Source: a virus. Taken from it: a stretch of DNA of 43,780 nt. The position numbers and the translations under genes are program-made. The notes under the pieces were generated by a model. It was given only the letters and a program-made list of their open reading frames with translations. It ran no database searches and was not told the DNA's origin. Below are positions 16,045 through 24,743 of the stretch, in pieces; within the stretch, counting starts at the first letter, position 1; each line of letters begins with the position of its first letter. The stretch is taken from the IMG/VR virus record IMGVR_UViG_3300037587_000519, positions 1 to 43,780 of that record. The stretch is one strand, 5' to 3'.

Positions 16045-16064
16045 GCTATTTTCCTTTCTTTATG

Positions 16065-16520
16065 TTATGTAGAATACGTTTTTTGATAATTAATAAAGAT
16101 GTTCTTTATTTGATAGTCTCTTCCTTGTCTCGATGGAAGATTGAAAGATTTTGATGTGTTTATATCTTGAAAGTATATCCCGCCCTCCTCATTACCTGTT
16201 GCGTCTAATTTAATATCACGGAAAGCATCGCGAATTAGAGTCACCACTCTTTCATGGCTGTATAGATCTTTTGTACCTAGGCCGACAGGAGCAAAGACTT
16301 CGATAATAACTATGCCTATTTCGGTATAGCACCTCTCAGAAGTGGAATTACCCGCTAAGTCATCGAAGCTGGATTCAGTTGATATTTTAACAAAAACACC
16401 GCCGCCTGAGTCGTCTTCAATATCCTCATTCTTATCTAAATAAATAGTATATAGATTCTTTGGAGTCGCTATTACCGATTTAAAAAATGAGTTAACCCTT
16501 GTTATAGTATCTAAGCTCAT
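16065..16520 (-). CDS. Putative tail terminator / completion protein (151 aa)
   Basis: Alpha/beta protein in the head-tail joining block, with SERCYTEIGIVIIEVFAPVG and SHERVVTLIRDAFRD segments that fit the tail-terminator (gpU-like) layout of an N-terminal helix and a beta sheet. Start overlaps the previous stop by four bases. Family inferred from order and shape. Confidence 0.6.
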   Translation of the reverse strand: MSLDTITRVNSFFKSVIATPKNLYTIYLDKNEDIEDDSGGGVFVKISTESSFDDLAGNSTSERCYTEIGIVIIEVFAPVGLGTKDLYSHERVVTLIRDAFRDIKLDATGNEEGGIYFQDINTSKSFNLPSRQGRDYQIKNIFINYQKTYST

Positions 16521-16969
16521 AAGCCAACATCATTTAAAGCTTTTTTAGATATCAACTTAGCGGATGCGACGTTTTTGCTGAACATCATACCAGCTGGAGC
16601 CTGTACAGACTTGCCGCGCTCAAGGCCGATTATGTAGCCTTGTCCATTAAAAGATCCAACGCCGTCATCCCGCCCTTGAACCGCATTAGATATATATAAA
16701 TCAGATAATGGCTTAGCTTTATCGGCTATTTGTCGAGCTCTTTTTCCTGTTATTGTAGCAGTCTTAGACGTGTCTTTGAGATTCTTAGGAACTACGTTTG
16801 GGGCCCCTTCCTTTAGGATCCAGTTTGCCGTCGCTCGGCCAGTATCAACCGGAGTGTCACGGGCAATCTGCTGAAGCATAGTAACCGCAAATGATTTGTG
16901 ATATTCAGAAGCATTATTTTCAGCTGTGTCTTTTATACGTTGAATGGCTTTAGTAATTGAGGTGGCCAC
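16517..16969 (-). CDS. HK97 gp10-like head-tail joining protein (150 aa)
   Basis: Contains the characteristic RDTPVDTGRATANWIL motif of the HK97-gp10/tail-completion family (P-V-D-T-G near residue 40), a basic middle part and a small C-terminal domain. It acts where tail meets head. It lies next to the terminator-like gene with four-base overlap. Confidence 0.75.
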   Translation of the reverse strand: MATSITKAIQRIKDTAENNASEYHKSFAVTMLQQIARDTPVDTGRATANWILKEGAPNVVPKNLKDTSKTATITGKRARQIADKAKPLSDLYISNAVQGRDDGVGSFNGQGYIIGLERGKSVQAPAGMMFSKNVASAKLISKKALNDVGL

Positions 16970-17257
16970 TTAGCTTTTCTTCTTGACGGGCTTCTTCACC
17001 GCCTTTTTCGCTACTTTCTTAACAGGTTTTTTGGCAACTACTTTCTTTTTAATTGGATTGACTTTAAGCTTTTTAATCCAGCCTTTTGATAAATAATGCT
17101 CATAATATGAAATAGGAATATTATATTTCTTGCGAGGAAGGGGGGCACCTTTCTTGTCTTTCATTGGATTGGAATTGCAGAAAGTACGTTTGCCATTCAA
17201 CCAGCAGACATGGTTAACCAGAAATTCTACTGAAACGCTCTTTTCTTTTTTAGTCAT
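16970..17257 (-). CDS. Lysine-rich protein with histone-H1-like tail (95 aa)
   Basis: N-terminal 60 residues form a small domain (SVSVEFLVNHVCWLNG..., SYYEHYLSKGWIKKLK); residues 66-95 are repeated KKPVKK units rich in Lys, Val and Pro, like bacterial histone-like or H1-like tails. It is encoded between the connector and the gp10-like gene, so it may bind DNA at the portal or act in head completion. The start overlaps the upstream stop as TAATG. Confidence 0.65.
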   Translation of the reverse strand: MTKKEKSVSVEFLVNHVCWLNGKRTFCNSNPMKDKKGAPLPRKKYNIPISYYEHYLSKGWIKKLKVNPIKKKVVAKKPVKKVAKKAVKKPVKKKS

Positions 17258-17871
17258 TAGAAATAACCCTCTGTAGATGAGTAAGGCGATATTAACGCGT
17301 TAAAGTTGCTTGTTACTTCGTGTAAGGTATCTTTAGAAGCTTTAGAGCCGAAGTTAACCCAATGATCTATTATGACCGACATAGCTTGAATTAGCATGTC
17401 TGGAATGTCATCACTTGTAGCGCCATAACCCGTTACAACTTCAATCGCTACTGAGTCAGTACTCCTTAAATTAGATGTACTTACGGCCGATTGATCATTA
17501 AAGGAAAGTCTATTAGAGGCGCTTAAGATGCCGCCGGATAATCTATAATCAGAAGCCGTTACAACGCTTGTGGAATTATCCGAAGCGTAAAGAGTTAGGC
17601 TATTAATTGCTGACACATTCAAAGTTGAAAGGGTGATTGTGTTTTGATAGGCTCTTAATCTGTCTGCGTATTCATCACGATTTAACCAAATTGTTAAAGT
17701 CTGATTGATTAATCTTCTGCCGGTATAACGCTCGACGTATTTTGTAGCGGTCTTAATTAATGAGGTAATTTTAGCGTCATAGGCGTCTGTATTTCGGAAT
17801 GAATATAATTTTATCCCCGCCAGAGTGGTTGCCGGGTTAACTGGTGCCGTGGTTAATTCAGTTCTCATCAC
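17257..17871 (-). CDS. Head-tail connector protein, gp6-like (204 aa)
   Basis: Helical N-terminus with YDAKITSLIKTATKYVERYTGRR, the standard opening of gp6-like/adaptor connector proteins, then a beta-rich middle and a helical DIPDMLIQAMSVIIDHW segment as in that family. It forms the ring below the portal. Two start codons in tandem (17871, 17868). Confidence 0.8.
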   Translation of the reverse strand: MMRTELTTAPVNPATTLAGIKLYSFRNTDAYDAKITSLIKTATKYVERYTGRRLINQTLTIWLNRDEYADRLRAYQNTITLSTLNVSAINSLTLYASDNSTSVVTASDYRLSGGILSASNRLSFNDQSAVSTSNLRSTDSVAIEVVTGYGATSDDIPDMLIQAMSVIIDHWVNFGSKASKDTLHEVTSNFNALISPYSSTEGYF

Positions 17872-17943
17872 ATCGCCTGTATTGATTATACTTATCTTTC
17901 TAATAACTTATATCAATTTTAGTGATATGCAAACACATAAAAA

Positions 17944-17975
17944 AGCCTCAGCATGCAGGGAGACACACCGAGGCT
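17944..17975 (-). terminator. Rho-independent terminator after the 58-aa gene
   Basis: Stem AGCCTC (17944-17949) with GAGGCT (17970-17975), 20-base loop and, on the minus strand, six T after the stem. It lies 25 bp after the stop at 18000 and separates the fibre genes from the connector operon. Confidence 0.7.
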
Positions 17976-17999
17976 CAGGGCAGGGGAGATTTAAAAAGG

Positions 18000-18176
18000 T
18001 TATGGCTCTGGTGTTACTGTGTTTGCTTCGCCGCAGGGACATACCGCGCGACCAACCAACTCCGCAATAGTATGGACATGACCATCCATTCCACAGACTG
18101 AACCGGTCCGCCTCTTGCCTTCATAGACTATTTCGTGCCCTTCAGGTAAACTGTGCTTTTCTACATTGTATGGCAT
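18000..18176 (-). CDS. Small Cys/His protein, possible zinc binder (58 aa)
   Basis: ATG 18176 to TAA 18000. The sequence has CGMDGHVH and CPCGE groups, giving a potential zinc site. It follows the head-fibre gene with one base spacing and precedes a terminator. Function unknown. Confidence 0.55.
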   Translation of the reverse strand: MPYNVEKHSLPEGHEIVYEGKRRTGSVCGMDGHVHTIAELVGRAVCPCGEANTVTPEP

Positions 18177-18177
18177 T

Positions 18178-19458
18178 TTATGTTATCCTTATGCTTGCGT
18201 CTTCAACAACTACATTCTGTGTGCCTGAGTTATTTTCAACAAAACTCTCTATATAGTCGCCGGTGTTTAATGTGAGGATTGCAATATTTGTTAGCCTGCT
18301 GCCCGTTGAGGCTGCGACACTGCCTTTTGTACCTGTATCAACAACTCCATTCACCGCAAAGTAAGTACTTATATTTCGCGTACCGCCGCCCGATGGGTTG
18401 AGTGTTGTGGATAGTGTAATAGAGACATCCTTTTCTTCTAGCCCTGTATATGTCCACCTGCCAGAAGAATCAAAAGTAAAGCGCTCTTTTTTAATGTCGT
18501 TCCATGTTCCGGTTATTTTTACAGGCGTTGAAATCGTCGCGATAACCGTCTCTGTTGCACTGCCAGAAAAGCTGCTAAATATCTCCGCCGTTGAAGCTCG
18601 CACATTAACAACCCCGCCGATAAAAATATTTGGATCTGCGCCGACCAAACTAGTCGCGCCAAAGAATGCCCCGCCCGTTGATATATCAAATACGCCACTA
18701 GTAATAGACACAAACCCCGTATAGCTCGCATCAATATAAAGATAGCTTTCTGTTGCAATTGGTCGCGCGTCACAAGTTGATATTATTAGCCTGTCAGAAC
18801 TTGCCCCAGTTACCGAAAGCGCTGTGCCTCCAGTTCCCGCGCCTGAGTTCCACTGTAAAAGCTTGGCGGTTACTGTCCCGCAAGCTGTGCATAATATGCC
18901 ATCGGCGCTCCCAGCCATAACAAAGTCATTCAAAGTAACAAAAGAAGTATCGGTGCATGTAGCTACCCGTCCAGTTCCCGCGATGCATATCACAAGGGTT
19001 AAGATAAGGCTGTTCATATCAGTACATAGAAAGATCTCTGAAGCGTTAGGCGCATTAAGAAAGCCATCATCCATCTTTATCGCTATACCTGCAACCGTGC
19101 TTGCGTCAAACATTGACCCCGTACCGGTGTAGGTGATTGTATTAATATCCGAAAACTTAAACGTATAAAAGCCCGTAGCGTCAATAAGTTTAAAATTATC
19201 TGTACCAATATTTAAATCAGCATCAAAAACATAACGCCCAGCGGGTAGTTCGTAAGAAGAGCCAACCAGAAAGCTTGAAATATCTGCAGGGCTTTTTATC
19301 GCTAGTTGATCATTTCTTATTTTCTCGTAGAGATCTTTTTGATCTGATAAAGTGCCAAAAATTGACCCCCATACTCCACCTACTCCCGGTGGCCCTTGCG
19401 GCCCTGGAGCTGCAACTACTATTCCGGTTCCATCTGGCTTTACTGTGATTGTATTCAT
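18178..19458 (-). CDS. Fibre-like protein with short collagen-type segment (426 aa)
   Basis: Starts MNTITVKPDGTGIVVAAPGP, then GPQGPPGVGG, a brief collagen-like stretch, then WGSIFGTLSDQKDLYEKI, a motif common at the start of phage fibre shafts. The remainder is beta-rich with glycine, serine and threonine, and probably forms a trimeric fibre with a C-terminal jelly-roll-like head (SGRWTYTGLEEKDVSITLS). Its place between capsid and connector genes suggests a head fibre or a neck fibre, not a tail-tip fibre. Confidence 0.65.
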   Translation of the reverse strand: MNTITVKPDGTGIVVAAPGPQGPPGVGGVWGSIFGTLSDQKDLYEKIRNDQLAIKSPADISSFLVGSSYELPAGRYVFDADLNIGTDNFKLIDATGFYTFKFSDINTITYTGTGSMFDASTVAGIAIKMDDGFLNAPNASEIFLCTDMNSLILTLVICIAGTGRVATCTDTSFVTLNDFVMAGSADGILCTACGTVTAKLLQWNSGAGTGGTALSVTGASSDRLIISTCDARPIATESYLYIDASYTGFVSITSGVFDISTGGAFFGATSLVGADPNIFIGGVVNVRASTAEIFSSFSGSATETVIATISTPVKITGTWNDIKKERFTFDSSGRWTYTGLEEKDVSITLSTTLNPSGGGTRNISTYFAVNGVVDTGTKGSVAASTGSRLTNIAILTLNTGDYIESFVENNSGTQNVVVEDASIRIT

Positions 19459-19842
19459 TTAATAACCCCTATCGATAAATTCTATTGTGCCTTGCATGAA
19501 GATGGATTCTAAGCCGAATGAATCGGTAATAGTCATCTCATAAGGGAATATTCCATTCCCAACTGTGATTGTATCAGCTTCTAATATCTGTACAAATATT
19601 TGGCCATTGGTAGGAGCGGGGATATATAAACCAGTTGTGGTATTGTTACCGACTATAGGAAGTGTGAGAAGGATTGAGCCGCCGAGTGAGGCTTTAATTG
19701 TCATTACAAAGATATAACCGGTTAAATTTATTGCGGTGCCGTTATCTTCATAAGTTAGTGAGCTGGAGAAATCAAAACCTACATCAACATTTGTGCATGG
19801 CTGAGTTGATATTGTATAATCGAAGTTATTACAAGTGCCCAT
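19459..19842 (-). CDS. Beta-sandwich structural protein, BppU-like (127 aa)
   Basis: Contains the pattern GFDFSSSLTYEDNGTAINLT, YIFVMTIKAS and IFPYEMTITDSFG, typical of Ig-like or BppU N-terminal phage domains in which polar tiles pair with beta strands. It abuts the fibre gene at 19458/19459 and probably helps anchor that fibre. Confidence 0.6.
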   Translation of the reverse strand: MGTCNNFDYTISTQPCTNVDVGFDFSSSLTYEDNGTAINLTGYIFVMTIKASLGGSILLTLPIVGNNTTTGLYIPAPTNGQIFVQILEADTITVGNGIFPYEMTITDSFGLESIFMQGTIEFIDRGY

Positions 19843-19924
19843 ATTGAAACCTTATATTGTTTATATATCCATATAAGGCCCAATAGGGTGTTATTCTATT
19901 GCAGTATTAATCATAACAATGCAA

Positions 19925-20149
19925 CTATTTCTTTTTAGTCTTGCGCTTAGTCTTGGTCTCTTCGACTGGATTGACAACCGCAGTTTCTTTTACTGGGTTG
20001 AATTTAGGCTTCTTATTTAGTTCGCAAGTACCATTAGAAACCCATGCCGACCCAAGGTCTCCAGGTAAATCAACGACATCACCCTTTGATACACAAATAC
20101 AATTAACCCCGTTGGATGAATATTTAGAATCTTTTAGCATTTTATACAT
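19925..20149 (-). CDS. Small structural-module protein (74 aa)
   Basis: Begins MYKMLKDSKYSSNGVNCICV, followed by SKGDVVDLPGDLGSAWVSNG and a basic tail KTKRKTKKK. The middle motif is familiar from small phage head-module proteins of unknown role. Ribosome site AAGGAG precedes the start. Confidence 0.6.
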   Translation of the reverse strand: MYKMLKDSKYSSNGVNCICVSKGDVVDLPGDLGSAWVSNGTCELNKKPKFNPVKETAVVNPVEETKTKRKTKKK

Positions 20150-20178
20150 TTTTATTCTCCTTAGTTTATAAAAAAAAA

Positions 20179-20202
20179 GGCCGTCCCAATTAAGAGACGG
20201 CC
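20179..20202 (-). terminator. Strong terminator after the capsid block
   Basis: Stem GGCCGTC (20179-20185) with GACGGCC (20196-20202), followed on the minus strand by nine T (20170-20178). It lies 16 bp past the stop of the 126-aa gene and would give the capsid operon its own end, or attenuate read-through to the fibre genes. Confidence 0.88.
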
Positions 20203-20217
20203 CGTAATCAAATCAGC

Positions 20218-20598
20218 TTAAACTGAAAGATTATCCGCAAGTACCGCAACGGCGTGGCAAGTACCCGCGCCAGCAACAGTAACGATACGTTGGAATTGCT
20301 TGAGGTTAAACCCGGCAATCTGAACAGCTGAATTATCATCAGAAGCTGAAACGCTTACTAGATTGACACCGCCGATAATCTGATCGGCCGCGACATCAGT
20401 ATAACCAGAACCACCGCCAACAGATGATTCTTGCAACTTAACTGTGATTGCAGTTGTTACCGCTTCTACGTGGATAATATGCTTTACAGCATACTTGAGA
20501 AGTGAGTTAACATCGACACCATTATCACCGCCACCACTAACAACTGTAGTAGGTAGGGATTCGATAACAGACAAACCAAAAATAAGATCTTTTCTCAT
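20218..20598 (-). CDS. Putative head decoration protein (126 aa)
   Basis: Small, glycine- and valine-rich beta protein directly after the major capsid gene, just before a strong terminator. It shows ITVKLQESSVGGGSGYTDVA and QIAGFNLKQFQRIVTVAGA. Location and composition suggest capsid decoration or stabilisation; the family is not recognised with certainty. Confidence 0.55.
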   Translation of the reverse strand: MRKDLIFGLSVIESLPTTVVSGGGDNGVDVNSLLKYAVKHIIHVEAVTTAITVKLQESSVGGGSGYTDVAADQIIGGVNLVSVSASDDNSAVQIAGFNLKQFQRIVTVAGAGTCHAVAVLADNLSV

Positions 20599-20609
20599 AA
20601 TCTATACTC

Positions 20610-21860
20610 CTAAGCTGTAGTTTTAAGGATTTTAAGAGCTTCGCCCTTAGTTACACCACCACTAAGACGCTTCTTAGACTTATAGGCAATGTTGGGATAC
20701 TGAGTGAGATTGTCACGAAGGACAGTCATGCCCATACGATTGACCATTGTGTAAGCCTTAGCGAAGTTACCGAAGACAACGCCTTCAGCATTAGCAGCCT
20801 GAATATCCGCGGCTAATTCTTGGGCTTGGCTGATTGGGAAACCGGCCAAAGTTGCAGGAACGCCAACGATATTTGAAGGCTGCCACAAGAAATCACCAGT
20901 ACCAACACCCGCACCAGAATCAGAGCGAAGCTTTCTTAGATCAGTGATACCAAGACGGTTAACTCTGAATTGAGCACCAGTTTGATAAGGAGCTTTAAGA
21001 GCGCCAATCAAATCATAGATGTCTTCAAGAGTAACTGAAGTACTTGCAGCTGTAGCAATACGCTCGATATCCTGGAAACCAGAACCATCAGCCGCAGTAA
21101 GAATACCGCTCATTTCGCCAACGCCATTACCAGACCAGCCAGAAAGGGCAATCTGAATCGCATAATCTTCAGCAAGTGAAGTTAGAACTTCGCCAACAAT
21201 ATCATAAGCAGAATCATTAATAAGGTCATCAGTGAAGACGGCAATACCATGAAGATTCTGAACAATAATATTAAGCTTATTAAATGTATTATTCTTGGTT
21301 TGGTCAGAGAAGTTCGCCATGTCTTTTTCCCAGATAGCGCCGTTGCTCTGGTTCATAACGATTCTTTCCCACTTATCAGTAGAAATATTCACGCCAGAAA
21401 CAAGAGCCGGGAAGTCGGTATGCTCACGGACAAGCTTATCAATCATTGAATCCAAGAAAGGAAGAACAGTAACGCCGCCGAGTGCATCATCGCCGCTGTT
21501 ATAATCTTTTCTTTCCAAGAAAGACTTAGACTCAGCAGTTTCGATAACTTGAATTTCACCTTTAGCAAGTGAGCGCAAGTTCTTACAGAACTCAGAAACT
21601 TCTTTACGCTTCTGGACATCGCTATCCATAGCGTTAAGCTCTTTAGTGACTGATTTTTGTGCTTCGGTTGACTTAACTAGCTTATCGATAATCTCGTCTT
21701 TTTCAGTCATAGCCGTTTCAATCTTGGCTTGCTTTTCTTCTAGTTCCGCAATCTTACCGGCTGAATTAGCCTTCTGTAGATCCGTAACTGATTTTTGAAG
21801 TTCTACGTTGTCAGCTTTTACGCCTTCAAGTAGCAACTTAGCGTCTTCTAATTCGCTCAT
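20610..21860 (-). CDS. HK97-fold major capsid protein (416 aa)
   Basis: Residues 1-105 are a charged coiled coil (delta/scaffold domain: LEEKQAKIETAMTEKDEII), expected to be removed by the prohead protease. Residues 115-416 show the HK97 core: GGVTVLPFLDSMIDKLVRE, DYAIQIALSGWSGNG, EDIYDLIGAL, RVNRLGITDLRKL and FGNFAKAYTMVNRMGMTVLRD. This matches the phage capsid family in length and order, between protease and decoration genes. Confidence 0.93.
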   Translation of the reverse strand: MSELEDAKLLLEGVKADNVELQKSVTDLQKANSAGKIAELEEKQAKIETAMTEKDEIIDKLVKSTEAQKSVTKELNAMDSDVQKRKEVSEFCKNLRSLAKGEIQVIETAESKSFLERKDYNSGDDALGGVTVLPFLDSMIDKLVREHTDFPALVSGVNISTDKWERIVMNQSNGAIWEKDMANFSDQTKNNTFNKLNIIVQNLHGIAVFTDDLINDSAYDIVGEVLTSLAEDYAIQIALSGWSGNGVGEMSGILTAADGSGFQDIERIATAASTSVTLEDIYDLIGALKAPYQTGAQFRVNRLGITDLRKLRSDSGAGVGTGDFLWQPSNIVGVPATLAGFPISQAQELAADIQAANAEGVVFGNFAKAYTMVNRMGMTVLRDNLTQYPNIAYKSKKRLSGGVTKGEALKILKTTA

Positions 21861-21861
21861 G

Positions 21862-22509
21862 TTAATTACCTTTCATTAAGTTAATAAATATAGCCTCGTC
21901 GGCCTCTTTTTGTTTATGATCATCCACAGCATCACGCTCCTTTAGACCATCAAAACCAACGGCGATAAAACCCTTGGCCTCTTTCTGAGAAAAACCGACA
22001 TCGCGTAGTTTCTGCTCAAGCTCTTTTTTGCTCAGTTCTTTTATAGACTTGACGCCTACTAGTTCAGCCTCTGGATTACAAGCATATGTAACCGGACTAA
22101 TTTCATGTAAGTCAATAACATCTAATTTTGTGTTACCTTTACCATCAAATGATTTTCCACCTTGTGGAATACTGTAGCCAATAGAAAATTGTGTGATTTG
22201 ACGCTTCTTCATTAAGAAATGTGTCTCGTCTGCACGTTGGATATTACCAAGATATAATTTACCCTCAATAACTAATCCTTTTTCATTTTCATAAATCTTA
22301 GTGTATTCTCCGATAATGTCATTGCTATTGTGTTGGAGAAACATCTTCACACCATGAGCGCCAGTTCTAGCAAGTGATTTTGTGAATGCGCCTTTCTGTA
22401 CGATGTCGCCGACTAAATCAACGTTGCCGAAGGTTGAGCCATAACCCACGAAAGAACCATCCTCATGAGCTTTGATTTCAAAATTAAGGTTCTTATGTTC
22501 CATATGCAT
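21862..22509 (-). CDS. HK97-type prohead protease (215 aa)
   Basis: Serine protease of the U35/S78 family that matures the capsid. FVGYGSTFGNVDLVGDIVQKGAF opens the fold (given in the protein at residues 20-42); His60 in MFLQHN, Ser109 in FSIGYS and Glu136 in DLHEISPVT are the likely catalytic residues. Starts possible at 22509 or at the in-frame ATG 22503. The stop is one base from the capsid start region. Confidence 0.9.
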   Translation of the reverse strand: MHMEHKNLNFEIKAHEDGSFVGYGSTFGNVDLVGDIVQKGAFTKSLARTGAHGVKMFLQHNSNDIIGEYTKIYENEKGLVIEGKLYLGNIQRADETHFLMKKRQITQFSIGYSIPQGGKSFDGKGNTKLDVIDLHEISPVTYACNPEAELVGVKSIKELSKKELEQKLRDVGFSQKEAKGFIAVGFDGLKERDAVDDHKQKEADEAIFINLMKGN

Positions 22510-22575
22510 GGCTCTCTTTATAAGTTTTACTTATGTTAAATCTAATCTATATCATTTAAATCAATATACAAATAG

Positions 22576-23340
22576 CTATACTTTAACCTTGATATAACGG
22601 GAAAAGCAACGGCAATGGACCCTTTCTCCAATAGGTAGCGTCGAAGCAAGAGGATGCAAACCAAATCCAGACCCTACTTGAAAGAGCTCGTTTATTCCTA
22701 TTGGTGCCCGGCGGTATCTACGGTCTGCTCTCGCGTGGGTGCCTCTGACTTTGAAGTCCCTCTTCGAGGCCCAATGCTTTTTTACAGTGAATATCTGCCC
22801 ACGTTGAATCTCTTCAGCGCCTTCATGTTGCCCTCGGCTTATTCCATTCGCGGCTTCAGTTGTGCCGATTGTCCCGGCTCTATTTCTATTGCGCTTCTTT
22901 AATTCTCGAAGGATTTTTTCAGGCTGAAGATCTACCCCGGCTGCTTGGTCTACTGCAATTTGATCAGCAATTAGATCATCCATAATACTCGATGTCGTAT
23001 TAATGATCTGAGTTGATGCCACTTGTGATTCCGCTTGAGCCCAAACTAAGAGCGCAAGTAATGCGGCCTCTTCTGAGGAGTTATCCTCTTCCAATTGCTC
23101 AGCTGTCAGCTTTATTCCATCGGGCCCAGATCTCATGTATGAATTTTGAAGGATCTCTTGAAGTGCTGGCTGTGCTCTTTGAATCTCAGAGCGTGCACCA
23201 GGTAAGCCAGTCTCCTTGAAGGATTCCTTCATAGCCAAGAATAAGAGGGAAAAGAACGCGATAATTTCACGCTCAAGCTTTCTTTCATTTCTAACTAATG
23301 CGGCCTCATGTTTACGTGCATCTTGTTTAGCCGATGGCAT
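22576..23340 (-). CDS. Phage head morphogenesis protein, SPP1 gp7-like (254 aa)
   Basis: N-terminal helices (about 1-135), then a gp7/Mu gpF-type C-terminal domain with RGTHARADRRYRR, a basic patch and the terminal VHCRCFSRY cysteine motif. Minor head protein that usually associates with the portal. It overlaps the portal gene by one base. Confidence 0.85.
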   Translation of the reverse strand: MPSAKQDARKHEAALVRNERKLEREIIAFFSLLFLAMKESFKETGLPGARSEIQRAQPALQEILQNSYMRSGPDGIKLTAEQLEEDNSSEEAALLALLVWAQAESQVASTQIINTTSSIMDDLIADQIAVDQAAGVDLQPEKILRELKKRNRNRAGTIGTTEAANGISRGQHEGAEEIQRGQIFTVKKHWASKRDFKVRGTHARADRRYRRAPIGINELFQVGSGFGLHPLASTLPIGERVHCRCFSRYIKVKV

Positions 23341-24623
23341 TACGACTCAGGATTGTTATTGTTCTGATTGCCGCCGAAGTCACCGAAGAATAGATCTTTG
23401 CTACCTGATTTAGGCTCATGACCTAGCATCTTGCGCGTCTCCTCTTGATCAATAACATTCTTTTCCCATTGCTTAAGAATAGAATCATTCTTCTCTGCAA
23501 ATCGTGGGGACATCGCATCAACAGCGGAGATATCAGTCTTAATCTTAAAATTGACATCGTACTTGCGCGATAGGAATTTAGCTATATTTCCGTAAAAGTG
23601 CTGCGTCTTTGGGATGGCTGAGTTTTCATACAATGAGAGCTTAGCTTCTGATTGGTTGTTGAACGTTGAGCCAACAAACCCCAAGAGGAAAGGCGGATAA
23701 TCTAAAGCATTGCAAATATCTGTAGCGCGTTGAACAATGCCGGTGATAAAATCCATCTCTTGCGCATTCATTGAGAACTTCTCAAACTTCATCGGACTAT
23801 TAAAAACCATTATCTTGCCGCGATTCTTTCCGGTAGTCTGAACATTGAGCCGCTTAATTAAATCATCTACTTGCTCTTTAGTAAGTGCTTGCCCGTCGGT
23901 TTTCTCTTGAGATAGCATGCCGCTGGGCTTGCCTGCGTTCTTTAATATTGAGTTATTCCACTCTAATGCCCCGTTGTGCCCGTCGATTGAAAGCCCTGCG
24001 GCGGCCAGTCTTGATAAACCCGCTGTATCCGATAACGGATTATAAGTCTTATATAATACTAAATTGAATCGGCCAATAAGAGATGGTACATTTTCTACCC
24101 TATTGCCATCGATAACTGAGAACGTGCGACCAAATACCAAGCGCCTATCACCTGAATTATATTCATATTGGTGAACTCGGCTATCGCTTGAGGTTGTCTT
24201 GGAAATTTTATCTGGCCTGAGATATTCCAAGCCCGATACTCGACCAGCAACATTTTCTCTTGGAAATATGTAGCCTTCGCCATCGATGGAAAGTCCGGAA
24301 AAAACAGATTCAAGTAATAGCTCTTGATCATAATCAGTAGATGGGTCTTCAATTGCTTGGATGAATGACTTAATAAGCGGATTTGAAATAGAGATATCGA
24401 CCTCTTTATCATCAAGAAAGTATTTGAGAGGAATGCTATTCATTGCCTCGGCTGTTCGCTTGATACACGTATTTACAATAGTGTTCTCGATGTATCCATT
24501 CTTTGATAAACTTGCGTAGTCTGTGCTTAATCTTAGGATCTTACTAAATTCTTCTAATGTGGTGATTGTGGCACTTGTTGGTGCGCTTGTAGACTTTGAG
24601 AACCAAGATTTTAATCCAAACAT
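23340..24623 (-). CDS. HK97-type portal protein (427 aa)
   Basis: Features of phage portal family PF04860: MFGLKSWFSKS start, IVNTCIKRTAEAMNSIPLKY, a YIFPRENVAGRVSGLEYLRP beta wing, NGALEWNNSILKNAGKPSG, and the C-terminal FLLGFVGSTFNNQSEAKLSL and YENSAIPKTQHF segment. The portal ring is the DNA gate and terminase docking site. It is the first gene after a terminator/promoter pair at 24652-24728. Confidence 0.93.
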   Translation of the reverse strand: MFGLKSWFSKSTSAPTSATITTLEEFSKILRLSTDYASLSKNGYIENTIVNTCIKRTAEAMNSIPLKYFLDDKEVDISISNPLIKSFIQAIEDPSTDYDQELLLESVFSGLSIDGEGYIFPRENVAGRVSGLEYLRPDKISKTTSSDSRVHQYEYNSGDRRLVFGRTFSVIDGNRVENVPSLIGRFNLVLYKTYNPLSDTAGLSRLAAAGLSIDGHNGALEWNNSILKNAGKPSGMLSQEKTDGQALTKEQVDDLIKRLNVQTTGKNRGKIMVFNSPMKFEKFSMNAQEMDFITGIVQRATDICNALDYPPFLLGFVGSTFNNQSEAKLSLYENSAIPKTQHFYGNIAKFLSRKYDVNFKIKTDISAVDAMSPRFAEKNDSILKQWEKNVIDQEETRKMLGHEPKSGSKDLFFGDFGGNQNNNNPES

Positions 24624-24651
24624 AATTTGCCTTATATTAGTTTATCTTATA

Positions 24652-24680
24652 CTAATAGCTTAATGTATCAATAAAATCAA
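24652..24680 (-). promoter_or_regulatory. Candidate promoter for the head operon
   Basis: On the minus strand TTGATT (24675-24680), 17 bp, TATTAG (24652-24657), 29 bp ahead of the portal start and just after a terminator. An inverted TATTAG/CTAATA pair flanks the -10. The hexamers are imperfect. Confidence 0.4.
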
Positions 24681-24702
24681 TGTATGATAGCAGGCACAAA
24701 AA

Positions 24703-24728
24703 AGCCCGCTCGAATCTACAAGCGGGCT
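24703..24728 (-). terminator. Terminator after the Tad2-like gene
   Basis: Perfect 8-bp stem AGCCCGCT/AGCGGGCT with 10-base loop, followed on the minus strand by six T. It closes the accessory island before the head operon. Confidence 0.88.
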
Positions 24729-24743
24729 AAGGCGTTTGTTTAA

